In this document: positions 22,300 to 32,784 of the stretch, one piece after another
How positions within the stretch are numbered: the stretch's first letter is position 1
Layout: each line of letters opens with the position of its first letter
Origin: Liolophura sinensis
Taxonomy: Eukaryota > Mollusca > Polyplacophora > Chitonida > Chitonidae
Assembly: GCF_032854445.1 (NCBI RefSeq)
Contig: NC_088307.1
Span: forward strand, 16,754,017 to 16,802,000
DNA length: 47,984 nt
Reading direction: 5' to 3'
Made by a program: the position numbers and the translations under genes
The notes under the pieces: generated by a model
What the model was told of the DNA's origin: nothing
Databases searched by the model: none
Seen by the model: the letters and a program-made list of their open reading frames with translations, nothing else

Positions 22300-22750
22300 C
22301 ACGGGGGTCGTTGGACACCATATACGTCAATCAAGAGTGGACATTTGACATCACAATATTGTTGTGAATAGATTAACCGAATATCACACACATTGGGTAC
22401 CAATGGTCAGTCTTTCTTTGACGTCACAAATGAATTCACCGAGAATGGAATTAAAGTTATGGTCGTGGCGAGAAGGGATGGTGGTACATACGGTGTGCGG
22501 GATCCATGTATTCACCAACTAGAAATGGAAAAAATGTTACTGCGACGTCATAATAGGGTGGACCGGTAGATGACCGTTTGTGCTCCGGTATGTCGTCACA
22601 AAATGTTTGACGTGCAATGTGACGCGCTGATGACGTTTGAAACGTTAACTGTTTATTGACGTTGTTGCTATAGCACCACTGTATACAAACAGCAAATTCG
22701 CCAACGGTTCATATTAAGGCAGTCTGGAACAAAGATGTCGCATCCCTCGT
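22300..22750 (+). promoter_or_regulatory. Candidate promoter rich in CRE-like sites
   Basis: Upstream of the orphan gene are TTTGACATCAC (about 22346), TTTGACGTCAC (about 22419), GCGACGTCATAA (about 22542) and several GACGT/GTGACG half-sites to 22640. Density of ATF/CREB-type sequence and CpG rises relative to the flanks. A short upstream ORF begins at ATG 22735 (13 codons) and overlaps the candidate start at 22752. Confidence 0.4.
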
Positions 22751-22751
22751 T

Positions 22752-23483
22752 ATGTGGGGATGTTATACAACGATAATATCGGAATTATACTCGCCTTGGA
22801 TCTCCGAAGCAGCAAGTTTTGCCATTGGTATTCCTTGGGAAGTGTTATCTCATTTTCTAAAGACACTTTGGAGCCTTGTGGTAAATTTGCCGACCTTTTC
22901 CTTGTGCTTCCTGCAGGGAGTTTCCAACATGACGTTCATGGTGAACCGAGGTATTCCTTTCGCACCGCTGGTGGCCTGTTGGATGTTCATAGTGGCTAGT
23001 ATCGCGGTAGCCATGCCAGGACTGAAGCGAGTCCTGACGTTCAGGTTCACCCGGGATTTGGCAGAAGTTCTCTGTCGGCTCGCCTTTCCAGTCATCACCT
23101 ACCATTTCATCTGGATTCCCGTCAACCAGTTTTTCTGCATTAAACTTAGTTCCTCTGGCATGGACAGCAAATACCGCGCCCAGTGGCTGCCCTTCTTGTC
23201 GGGAATGCTTGCCGTCCTCGTTGTGCTTGGCACAATCGTCTACAAGAACCCTTCTTTATTGTCTCGGCTTGGAATCTGTGCCAGAAATCGCCTGCCCCGA
23301 CCTGTGAGTGTACCGGGCTCTCCCCGGAAGCTGCAACACTTAACCCCTGTCCGCCTGACCCCTCCAAACCCCAGGAAGGAATGGCGCAACGACGGCCCCT
23401 GGATCATCGCCTTGACCCCAGCTCGACGAGTACTGCCCATGCGCCAACATAAGCTCACCCGAACAGGAACCATTTATGGTTAA
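22752..23483 (+). CDS. Predicted multi-pass membrane protein, unknown family
   Basis: An open frame of 243 codons ends in TAA. Hydrophobic segments lie at about residues 30-55, 69-90, 107-130 and 146-164. They are followed by a basic, proline-rich tail (165-243, with PRPVSVPGSPRK and LTPPNPRKEW) that is probably cytosolic. From residue 56 onward the DNA is GC-rich with biased third positions, unlike its surroundings, which supports real coding. A strong acceptor (TTGTGCTTCCTGCAG, ending at 22916) sits exactly where this richer segment begins. The true gene may therefore enter at 22917 from an upstream exon I cannot locate, leaving residues 1-55 as intron. I do not recognise the family and assign no function. 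No nearby AATAAA was found. Confidence 0.55.
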   Translation: MWGCYTTIISELYSPWISEAASFAIGIPWEVLSHFLKTLWSLVVNLPTFSLCFLQGVSNMTFMVNRGIPFAPLVACWMFIVASIAVAMPGLKRVLTFRFTRDLAEVLCRLAFPVITYHFIWIPVNQFFCIKLSSSGMDSKYRAQWLPFLSGMLAVLVVLGTIVYKNPSLLSRLGICARNRLPRPVSVPGSPRKLQHLTPVRLTPPNPRKEWRNDGPWIIALTPARRVLPMRQHKLTRTGTIYG

Positions 23484-24073
23484 AAGTCTACGTGAAACTT
23501 TGTCTCAGGACTCTCTGACAAGGATATTTTCAGAACCTATATACCGAAAAAACGCTTTAAACTTTTTCTCATGCCAAAATCACGAGTTTTATAGCGAAAC
23601 CTGATGCTGATGAAAGCAATTCATACATTGTGTAAAAATTTTATAGGCCTACATTGTTCTGAATTTCAAACAAAGGGCCTATATATTAGTGTGACTTTCA
23701 CAGTTATGCAGTTTGACGTACACTTATGTTTAACTCTGCTTAGTTTTAATCATGTCCAAAATTCACTGAAAATCCTGAACTTTGATTACCACTGTTATAA
23801 CGGACGACTGACAGGTTATATTAGATATAATATTTAATCCCTGTGATGAATTCATGACTGACTAAGTAAATTGATATGCCATAAATCATACATGTATCTC
23901 TACCATGAATTTTCTGTTCACACTTTTGAAATGCTTAGTTTCCTTTTGGAATTTAATATTTTTGGCCCGCTTTATAAATACAAAGACTTCACAATGCTAC
24001 GCGACTACAGATCGAGTCCAACAGAACATGTCGAGTCCTTGTGCTTGGCGGACGATGGGTCTAAAGTCTTATT
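23484..24073. other. Intergenic DNA, possible 3' UTR of the orphan gene
   Basis: AT-rich, with small open frames lacking coding character. No canonical AATAAA was seen close to the stop codon. Confidence 0.35.
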
Positions 24074-24322
24074 CACTCAAAAAATTAATCTGTTGATTTT
24101 AACAGAAAGTTTGTTGTCAGGGTGATGCTAGAATGTATTCTGCTATTTCTGCAGATTGCTCGGTTAAATATAACACTCATATTCTATTAATTCAATACAA
24201 AGATTCCATAAAACTAACAGGATATTATGTTGAATATAACACGTCACAATAACAGAATACATTCTAGTATCACTCAGACAACAGCGCCAAAATTAACAGA
24301 CTAAGTTTTTTTTTTGGATGAG
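24074..24322. mobile_element. MITE-like element with long terminal inverted repeats (copy 1)
   Basis: The left end CACTCAAAAAATTAATCTGT and the internal TGATGCTAGAATGTATTCTG are mirrored at the right by CAGAATACATTCTAGTATCA and a T-rich end reading TTTTTTTTTGGATGAG. The inverted repeats span about 75 bp each side of a unique centre. A homologous element is at 31639-31902. There is no coding capacity. Confidence 0.8.
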
Positions 24323-24439
24323 AGAAACACGATGTAGGGTTTCATACCATTCCACAGAGACTTTGTAAATTCCCGCGCTCTCACTACTTGTGGCGCCTTG
24401 ATGACAATATATAATCGACGACGCTCGCCTGGCCGTTTG

Positions 24440-24560
24440 TGCAGTGTATACGCGGGAAGGTCTGCCAGCAACCTACGGATGGTCGTGGGCTTCTCCCGAC
24501 TTCTGCCTGGTTTCCTCCCACCATAACGCTGGCCGCCGTCGTAAAAGTGAAAAATTCCGG
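24440..24560 (+). mobile_element. SINE family A, partial diverged copy
   Basis: Contains GGAAGGTCTGCCAGCAACCT, TTTCCTCCCACCATAACGCT and GGCCGCCGTCGTAAAAGTGA. It lacks the head and the (AATA)n tail. Confidence 0.75.
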
Positions 24561-24984
24561 CGTAAACAGTAATGAAAATTGTGTATAACGTTCGTGATAT
24601 CGTAGACCATTTGTCTTCCATCATTATGATGTGCATATCTGTGCGTCACATGTAGGGAAGTTTGTCATTAACTTGACAAAGGTCGATGGTTTACACCGGG
24701 CACCGTAGGGCCGATTTCATGAAACTCACTTAGCTAAATTTGCCCTTAAATACCACAGACTGATGAACGCCGAGGTAAGAATGGATGATCTGCTCTCTTA
24801 TATGTGTTCTGCAGCTTTCAATGGTATTTACATGTTACTGAAAGTCCTTAAATAAATTCAAAGAAAATTCAGAGCCTTTGAAAAGTCTTGAACGAGACTC
24901 GTAATTTAACGAGAATCGGAGGTATAACGTACGGCTGAGTTCAGTGGAATCCAGATCGTTTGACTTTTGACAGATTGAATTCCT

Positions 24985-25308
24985 TTATTTCCGTAACACG
25001 GGGCCGTAAAAAGGGACAGGGCGGTTTTCTTTTCTTTTTTTTAACTTATTTTATTTTTTCAACTTTTGCAGTCGGAACTTTTTTTTCAGAATTATTATCT
25101 CGGGGCCGGAGATCTTTTTCTGGAGGTAATTCTTTTTTTTTTTTCATCTGCTTAAAAAAAGAAAACTCCAACCAGATCACTTTTTCTGGGAGTTTTTCTT
25201 GTCTGTGTGGGAGGGGGGAGGGTCTGCTTAAAAAAAAAAAAAAAACTCTGACTGCAAAAGTGGAAAAAAAAAACAAAAAAAAACGGGCAGGTGAAAAAAA
25301 GAACGGCT
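24985..25308. repeat. Imperfect foldback region of T- and A-runs
   Basis: AACTTTTGCAGTCGGAACTT (about 25060) is complementary to GACTGCAAAAGTGG (about 25250). Outer T-rich (25025-25055) and A-rich (25262-25300) runs extend the pairing, and an inner AAAGAAAACTCC / GGGAGTTTTTCTT pair lies at about 25160-25200. The right edge abuts a truncated SINE. Confidence 0.65.
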
Positions 25309-25460
25309 CCGTATCTCATGCTGGCTTCCTCTCTGGTTGTACGCAGGAAGAGTTTCCCTACGGGGTCTGGCTGGTTTCCTCACACCATAATGCTGGCCGC
25401 CGTGGTGTACGTGAAAATATTCTTGAGTACAGCGTAAAACACCAGTCAAATAAATACATT
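25309..25460 (+). mobile_element. SINE family A, 5' truncated
   Basis: Begins at CTCATGCTGGCTTCCTCTCT and ends GCGTAAAACACCAGTCAAATAAATAC. A short deletion lies in the core (CAGGAAGAGTTTCCCTACGG). Confidence 0.8.
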
Positions 25461-25839
25461 TGAATGCCGTAATTGCTAAAGAATAAGATCATGTAGCCCT
25501 ACAAGTCCATGTACTTAGAGTTAGACAAGCCAGCAAATTCTACATGCGCTTAAAGAGCGAAATGCATCCATTAGAGATTCACTGTCTAATTGCCTTCGAA
25601 AAACCTTTCAAAGAACTCAGCCTTTTCACACCAATGTGTGATGTCAAAAGCGAAAAGCGATAGAAAGCCATGCAGCTGTCTTTGTCAAACATTCTTCGCA
25701 GCTGTGACAGGCATGAGAGCAATGGTCTAGCTAGACTCACAAGTGTCTGCCCATCTGTAATTAATCCGTTTCTATGAGACAACTTCTTTGGTCGCAGAAA
25801 ATGTCACAATGCAATAGTTCAGCTTACGCCATTGGTTTT

Positions 25840-27080
25840 GCAGCGCAGGTGTTATTGTTCGCCTCTGACAGGTGGCACGCGTCGTTCCGCTGAAATAAAC
25901 ACGCACGCGAAAACAGACACGAGCCACGGTGACATCATGATCACGTGACCGACTCTGACACTTTGACAAGGGAAGCGGCAAAAGTGTTTCCATGGGAAAA
26001 AGTGTACGTGGGAAAAAATGCTGCTAATTTAGTACTTCTTTTGGCGTTATTTCCGTACACACGTCTGACTCAGCCAAATCACATACCTGTCAGAACGAAT
26101 GATACAGTATAAATCCTTTCCAAAAATCAGTTATACGCTGAACAGTTAACTGACTGTTGTCACTGACAGCAGTTTTGAACAGTTAGGAATTTCCACTTAC
26201 CCATATATTACACTTAACTCAACAATTCCAGACTTCTTTTAGAGGTGAACTGCGGCAGTTTTTATGTTACAATTGCATATTCTTACAAATAAAGCTTTAA
26301 CACACGCGTGAATGAATGAATGAATGATTATGGCTTAACACCACATCGGCAATATTTCAGCCATATCGTGGCGAGAACCAACGTATGACAGACAGGGCAC
26401 GATGTTTTTCGTGTTTCTTTCATTGGTTTGCCACCTTTTGGTCAGAATATAAATAAAAATAATAGAGGGCATTTATCAACAAAAGTCGGATTATACTGTG
26501 ATTTTGGCAACTGAGAATCCAAATATTATTATTCAGACTGAGCTTTACGCAGGACCATAATAAGATAAAATTGGTTAGAGCATTCTGCGAAATGGTATGC
26601 AGTAAACCGAGTGAAACATTTTCTTATATTTTTAAAAATATTCAGTAATCGTTTATTTTTCTTAATGAAACAATACTGAAGTTATCCGAATCTCATTAAA
26701 TCAAAAGAATCTTTTCTATTCTGAGTGTTTTATATACATATAATTTTAACTAAAAAAAGGTCAGTCCCGAATTCTTTTTGTTGAAGAGTCAATCGTTTAA
26801 CAACAGCATTATCGCAAAAACTGAAAACTCCCAATGATTAATCTGACATCAACCCCTATAGACAACCCGACATGACTTAGCTATGCGTGGGACAGCCGAA
26901 GTGTTAAATCCTGCACGTGCGCTATCGATGTCTGTTTATCCGTCTGACAAGCACGCACGTGCTGAAATCGACACGATGAATGACGCAGAAATCACGTGGT
27001 TTCATTTGAATGCCGCCCACAATGCGTGTCACGTATTTCCCGTGCTCAGCGCTATTTTTATAGCATGGGAAATGTGAAAC
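25840..27080. promoter_or_regulatory. Region with clustered CACGTG E-boxes
   Basis: Perfect CACGTG hexamers lie at 25942-25947, 26914-26919, 26956-26961 and 26993-26998, three of them within 85 bp. A CSL/Su(H)-like CGTGGGAA lies at about 26008. The sub-regions 25840-25990 and 26880-27070 are richer in CpG than their surroundings. There is no obvious gene next to them, so this is a weak regulatory call. Confidence 0.3.
26308..26378 (-). mobile_element. Fragment of a third repeat family (GAATGAATGAATG tail)
   Basis: TGAATGAATGAATGATTATG followed by CGGCAATATTTCAGCCATAT resembles a SINE 3' end common in mollusc DNA, read on the minus strand. Only the tail is left. Confidence 0.4.
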
Positions 27081-27099
27081 AGGTATAACGGGGGTAGCT

Positions 27100-27413
27100 T
27101 ACAATTGATCAGTTAGAGCACTGTAGTATAATTAACAAAGCCAGAGCAGCCCTAAGTGTTCAGTGGATTTAAATATGCAAATTATACGCATGCATTCGTA
27201 GGAATTACATATGCATAAGCCTATATAGTGCTGTTCATTTCATATACACGGATTGACCATATGGAATACTGAGATGAGAAACTTTTGCATCTACATTTAC
27301 GCCTGTGTCTTGCAAAATTCTGTAAATGTTGAATATAACCTTTACACTGTAAATGTTACATGACAGGAAGTGTACTATATGTAGGCGTATATATAGTCAT
27401 ATTTAATATGAAG

Positions 27414-27471
<58 letters not shown>

Positions 27472-28500
27472 CTTGAGTCACGAACATTTTTAACTCTCGT
27501 TTAATAAATTTGGTATCATAGGGTCACTCGTTGGCGATTCCCTTTATATACATGTGCTACCGCTATATAAAAACCTGCCATTCACTTACAAAGAACGTCA
27601 GTAATGTACTGGCGGTGATGGGAATCAGAAGTGAATATAGAAACGCAGCTAATTAACGTTGTTACATTATGTATATAGACGTTAATGGGGTAACTGTTTT
27701 CATTGATGAAGGTTTGTCACACGTTTTGTGTAAGCAGTTATGTTTCTTAGAAAATGTGGTGAATCGCACAGGTAAATTCACGCCCGATGTGAAATACCTG
27801 ATCCATCTGAAAACGAGAAGACATTCATGTATGCTCGCAGGAAATGATCCACAACCATACATTACGAACTGATTGCCGGCTTAGATTTAATATATTACCT
27901 GGTGATGATAAGAAATTCTTATTTTAATACACCTTCTTGTGATATATAAGTTTTGAATACAATTTGCGAAATTAGAAACATTCTATATTTGCAATTCCAC
28001 AAAGCTTACATTAGTCCTGAAAGACACCGAGACCCCTATATGATTATGCGGGAATGCCAATGTGTAAATAACGTTAACATCATCAAACATTTATATAAAT
28101 CATTATAATGTTAATTAAATATAATTTCACCTAAGCCATTCATGAAAACTTCACATTGTACCATATTTCGATATGTTTATATCGTATTGTTCCCTAGAGT
28201 CTCAATTTATTTGACAGTTGTGGGGAATAGAAGTAAAACCAAAAGTTCAAATGAATTTAAATTTGTTTTAATGATGTTTACACCCTGCTCATCTTATGCA
28301 TTTCAATCATACTATAAAAGAGAAGACCAGAAAAGGGTCCAGAGAAAGCCTATGCAACCATATAGTCAACTACACGCACATGACTAACCATGTTTTACTG
28401 GGAAAAGTACGCGTTCCCGTTTCGATATTCAGACATGTCATATCTCATTTCCCAACTCGATGCATGTTTACCGTGAATTTTCTCGATTAAATATTCAGTG
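27100..28500. other. Intergenic AT-rich DNA
   Basis: No coding frame was recognised. It contains a (TA)n microsatellite at 27414-27468. The remaining open frames are short and compositionally random. Confidence 0.5.
27414..27468. repeat. (TA)n microsatellite
   Basis: Uninterrupted run of about 27 TA dinucleotides. Confidence 0.95.
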
Positions 28501-28526
28501 GGTATCCCATAATATTTTGCGGGTTT

Positions 28527-28527
28527 G

Positions 28528-28556
<29 letters not shown>
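28527..28556. repeat. Poly-T tract
   Basis: A run of 30 or so T following GCGGGTTTG. It may be a retroposon tail on the minus strand, but no body was recognised. Confidence 0.85.
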
Positions 28557-28559
<3 letters not shown>

Positions 28560-28733
28560 TGGCCTATAGCGCATTTCGTGACCCACACACACTGTCACGA
28601 GGTTGATGTAACTTTCACTCCTGCGGTGTTGTAGTGTGAACACAAGTCTGTAGGGTAGCGCACAATGCGATCAGGGTTATCTGGGGTCATGTTAGAATTC
28701 TTACCTCGCTATATATCCGGGGGGGGGGGGGGG

Positions 28734-28993
28734 TGACTCCGTGGCTCAGTTGATTAGCGCGCTAGCGCTAGCATAATGACCCAGAAGCCTCTCACCAATG
28801 CGGTCGCTGTGAGTTCAAGTCCAGGTCATGCTGGCTTCCTCTCCGGTCATACGTTGGAAGGTCATCCAGCAACCTGCGGATGGCCGTGGGTTTCCACCGG
28901 GCCCTGCCCGGTTTCCTCCCACAACAATGCTGGCCGCCGTCGTATAAGTGAAATATTCTTGAGTACGGTGTAAAACACCAATCAAATAAATCA
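28734..28993 (+). mobile_element. Full-length SINE family A
   Basis: Head TCCGTGGCTCAGTTGATTAG, B box GAGTTCAAGTCC, core and AAACACCAATCAAATAAATC tail. It is preceded by a run of about 14 G (28720-28733). Confidence 0.9.
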
Positions 28994-29435
28994 ATCAAAT
29001 ATATATCTTGGGAGAAAGAAATAAGAAATACACAGGCTATGACGTGCTATTTCTCACGCTCTTGGTATTTCATCTTTTGACCAAATTAAAATTATACTGA
29101 CCGCCATTGTATGTTTGTTGCATATATTCCTTAAAGTCTCTTCCAGCAGTTACAACAAAGGGAAAGGACACCAGTCTGGATGTTTGAGTCAGGAACGTGA
29201 TCTACAGGTTTACTTCGCGAAGATGTCGATTAGCCAATATAGTCTATTCTATAGAATCAAATTAGCCATTGGCTATATCCGTTTCAGAAAAGAAATATAC
29301 GTCCCTGAATATTTTTAAATTTAATGATACATGTTTTTATATATACATCTAGTTGAAGACACTAGTTGAAGATAAATGAGATCATTCGATTATGTACAGA
29401 CTGGAAACATTCTAAAAACAGAACTAAATTTTTTT

Positions 29436-29539
29436 GTCAGAAGTGGAACTCGAACCTACGCCCATAAGAACTGTCATTGCCCTTTTAGAGGGATGAGTGA
29501 TCTTGAGTTTGGCGCCTTAGACCACTACGCCATCCAGAA
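29436..29539 (-). pseudogene. tRNA-Leu(CAA)-like pseudogene or tRNA-Leu-derived element
   Basis: On the minus strand the sequence shows the leucine tRNA D-arm/anticodon pattern: TGGATGGCGTAGTGGTCTAA, then GGCGCCAAACTCAAG with anticodon CAA. It ends in a T-arm GTAGGTTCGAGTTCCAC and CTTCTGAC 3' acceptor strand. The 5' acceptor strand (TTCTGGA) does not pair with the 3' strand, the anticodon stem is poor and the central segment is abnormal. I call it non-functional. No CCA is encoded, as is normal for eukaryotes. Confidence 0.55.
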
Positions 29540-29645
29540 AGATTATAATGACTGGAAATAATAACTTCGCATGCGATGAGGTAGTGCCATTTGAGGAACT
29601 GACAGACAACAACAACTGAACTTTTACAGTTTACATTATTTATTG

Positions 29646-29884
29646 TCGTGGCCGACGTGGTTAGCTCGCCGGCACAAGGCGGCCTCTGTGAGTTCAAGTC
29701 CAGGTTTCCTCTCCGGCCGTACGTTGGAAAGTCTTGCAGCAACCTGTGGATGTTCATGGGTTTCCCCCGGGCTGTCCCCATGCAGTTTCCTCTCACCATA
29801 ATGCAGGCCGTCGTCGTATAAGTGAAATATTCTTGAGTACGGCGTAAAACACCAATCAAATAAATAAATAAATAAATGAATAAA
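29646..29884 (+). mobile_element. SINE family A, internally deleted head
   Basis: Starts GTCGTGGCCGACGTGGTTAG, retains B box GAGTTCAAGTCC, lacks part of the CTCATGCTGGCTTCC segment, and ends in AATAAATAAATAAATGAATA. Confidence 0.85.
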
Positions 29885-30246
29885 TGCTGACGGATCTGTC
29901 CACGTACATTCAGACAGGAACCTTTCAAGTTACGGTAACCAATTGCATGTGTTGTGCCGAAAACATTTGATTCGGAAAATGTCGCATAGGATGCAGTGCC
30001 AGACGCAAGGCCTGTAGTTCTAGATGTACGCTTCCTATCGGTGCATGGTATATATAAATTCAATGCACAGTGTAAGTTAAATGGGGCGTAATCAGTGATA
30101 AGCTTTACAGTTAATTTGAATGGTCACGTTTCCTAATAAACACACGTCACTTGGTCGAGTGAGTTTGTTTTGGAGTCTTGCTTACACAATATCCGTTGGC
30201 AGTTTATCAAACAAATATTCAACAAGTACACCGCTGTGTCACTGTG

Positions 30247-30398
30247 TTACGTGGGAATGTCTACCAGCAACGTACGGATGGTCATGGGTTTCCCTCGGGC
30301 TCTGCCAGGTTTTCTCCCACCATAATGCTGGCCGCTGTCGTATAAGTGTACGAGTACGGTGTAAAACACCAAACAAATAAATAAATAAATAAATATAT
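30247..30398 (+). mobile_element. SINE family A, 3' half
   Basis: From TTACGTGGGAATGTCTACCA through CACCATAATGCTGGCCGCTG to AAACACCAAACAAATAAATA. The AAGTGAAATATTCTTGAG block is partly deleted. Confidence 0.82.
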
Positions 30399-30399
30399 C

Positions 30400-31081
30400 T
30401 AAATATTTTCTTTTAACTTTACCGTAAGTATAAAAATTTCAAACCAATTATTTTAGTTTAAATCGGAGAGACATTTGGTCAGACACATCAACAACGCGGG
30501 TTAGTGATCAGCATTGACCCAACAGCAAACTACACAGATACTGTTCCCCCCACCCTACCTCTCCCCCCCCCAAAAAAGTAATTCCCTTCAAATCTTTAAG
30601 CAATTAACTGTAACCCCAATGCCCCGATTTAGCATAGCCGAGCTTCACCTGTTGCTTTTTTATGTCAATACGCTGATGACTTTCGGGGTAAACTCTCAAC
30701 AAAACCTATGTGTCATTTGCATTACCGAGTTGCCCTTTGGGGGACCTGGGTGTCGGGGTCGTGGCCTAGGATCGCCGGGGTCATTGCCCCAATACATCTC
30801 ACCTCTTTGTCGCGGGTCTTTTTCAATGTCTCGGCCCTATTCAATGTCCCTTATTCCCGTGGACAGGCAGGAATTGCCTGGGTCCCATGACCGTTGAACT
30901 TGCCCCTGAATCCCATCTACGCCACCCCCTCCCCCTCCACATATAACCGTCATCCCCGATCGTATCGGCCGTCACCGTGTATAGATACATGGGAAATTCC
31001 TTATACTGGGAACAGCGAACATTCCTTTTACTCAGCTACAGAAGTTAAGCGGTTTAATATGTTGCTCTAAAACCCGTCGCT
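30400..31081. other. Intergenic DNA with a GC-rich, C-run-containing stretch
   Basis: C-rich runs at 30546-30580 and 30925-30945, and a GC-rich block at 30730-30890. Open frames across the block disagree between frames and carry no motif, so no gene is called. Confidence 0.4.
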
Positions 31082-31309
31082 TTGCACCCGAATTCTTCTG
31101 ATGCTTTCAATCCGGGTCCCTTTGTACATCCCTGTCCCGCGGATTACAGCGTTCGCAGACAGTTCTATGAAGACCGTATTTTACATCTGCAGTTCAACGA
31201 TCTTACACCAGAAGTTATCAACGAAAGCATGAAGCCATGCAGGATCTTGTCAGAACTAGATAAATGGAAGCGCAAGGCGAGTTTTTTATCTTGCGGTTAC
31301 ACTTTTTGA
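31082..31309 (+). CDS. Unassigned open frame, possible exon or gene fragment
   Basis: A 75-codon frame. Its central part (FVHPCPADYSVRRQFYED, then LTPEVINESMKPCRILSELD) is hydrophilic, balanced in composition and unlike the AT-rich translations nearby. The last 15 codons look random. Clear flanking splice sites were not found; CGTTCGCAG at about 31150-31159 is a possible acceptor. I do not recognise the family. It could be an exon of an unseen gene, a retrocopy fragment, or chance. Confidence 0.22.
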   Translation: MHPNSSDAFNPGPFVHPCPADYSVRRQFYEDRILHLQFNDLTPEVINESMKPCRILSELDKWKRKASFLSCGYTF

Positions 31310-31638
31310 TAAACACCATTTACAAACTTTATCCCATCAACTAAATAGCAATTTTGAGGTCACAAGACTGTATCTTGTCAAAACTAAATATCAATTGAAA
31401 GTACAAGACGAGTTTTCAAGTCTTTGGTTTTTTGGTCCTTCAATCACAATTCTTCATAAAGATATTATTTTAGTTTTCATAGAAATGAATTTTGTGGGAA
31501 TACAATTGTCTGAGGACGCATTTCAATCCACACCTTATGGTCGCTATAGTTCGAAAGCAGTTTTCGTTCCTGTTAAATTTTGGCTCTGGAATCATTGTCT
31601 GTACTAGCGCTATGCCAGTAGAGTGACATCTCCAAATA

Positions 31639-31902
31639 CTCTCAAAAACAAAACAAAACAATCTGTTAAATTTAAAAGAAAGGATGTTGTCTCAGTGATG
31701 CTAGAATATATTCTGTTATTGCAGCAGCTTATTGAGTTGAATATAGCAGAAATATTCATTAAATCAACACAAAGATAGTAGTAGATTAACAGTATATTAC
31801 GTTGAATATGACAAAGTAATATGCTATAATAACAGAATACATTCTAGCATCACTCAGACAACAGATTTTCCGATAAAATTAACAGATTGTTTTTTTTGAG
31901 TG
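31639..31902. mobile_element. MITE-like element with long terminal inverted repeats (copy 2)
   Basis: Homologous to the element at 24074-24322. It runs from CTCTCAAAAACAAAACAAAA, via GTGATGCTAGAATATATTCT, to AGAATACATTCTAGCATCAC and a terminal TTTTTTTTGAGTG. TA dinucleotides flank both ends (31637-31638 and 31903-31904), consistent with a Tc1/mariner-type target duplication. There is no open frame. Confidence 0.82.
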
Positions 31903-31904
31903 TA

Positions 31905-32780
31905 CCATAATCCTGTTGTTGTTGCTAACTGCCATTACTGTAAAACTTCAACCTTGTCAACCTCTAAAGCAAATCTTTTTAGTGGCATTTAATGAAAGAA
32001 TTATTATGAAAATGATGATAAAATGACTCCTTTGTGTTATTATAAAGCTGCAAGCTTCCTACAACTGAACCAACTATTTCTCTAAACAATGTAGTTCTCT
32101 CAAAATGTTCCAAAATATTGGTTGCAGAGGTGGTTGAAAAGGTTGAAGAATCAGGGTATTTGTGATTTATATACCAGAAGTGATGTAACAGCGTATATAG
32201 AAACCCGTGTTCTCGCAACAAGACGTAACATGACAAAAACAGCTACGTCTTCATTCCAAACAGTGGAATAAGTCAAGCGGAACATGAATAGGGGGAGAAT
32301 TTTACCATATATGTCACCACGTCGGGGGAAACTTGTGGAGAAATGATGAGTACAGCAGTTTAAAAGTGGAACCAAGACGCGTATATAACCGCACCTATCT
32401 CGCGTTAGACGAAGAACCCGTTAATAACACCGTTACTGATATTGATCTAGAGATCATACTTCACTAACAATGGGAATTTTCTTCTTTCTTTTTATGAGTT
32501 AAATTTATTTTTACTAAAAGAGAAAAGATATACATGCCATGCAGATAGTTTATATGATGGCTAAGAGGATCCATAGATCCACTGCTCCATCTTGTTTGAC
32601 ATAACAGGGCCATATACTGTTTTTATCACGATAATAGAGACATACACAGTGTCATAAGAGTATGAGAGAATTTATTTATTTAAGTTTAACGCAGTACACA
32701 ACAATTTCTCCCTTATACGATGCATGCCAGTCTCATGGGTGCCGAAAAGCTTCGACAAATAACTGACAACACTTTTCCAT
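31905..32780. other. Intergenic DNA, no feature recognised
   Basis: AT-rich, with short random open frames only. Confidence 0.5.
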
Positions 32781-32784
32781 ATGT

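Noticed and set aside
22850-23473. Several 70-90 codon frames antisense or out of frame to the orphan membrane gene
   Set aside because: Shadows of the longer GC-rich frame, which alone has a coherent hydrophobic pattern.
24960-25463. 167-codon plus-strand frame with Phe- and Lys-rich blocks
   Set aside because: Translation of poly-T/poly-A foldback and SINE sequence.
26880-27077. 64-codon frame starting MRGTAEVLNPARALSM
   Set aside because: Short, no motif, and better explained as the CpG- and E-box-rich stretch noted separately.
29485-30063. 192-codon minus-strand frame
   Set aside because: It is largely the antisense of a family A SINE ([12 protein letters not shown]-like text recurs at every SINE copy) and of the tRNA-like sequence.
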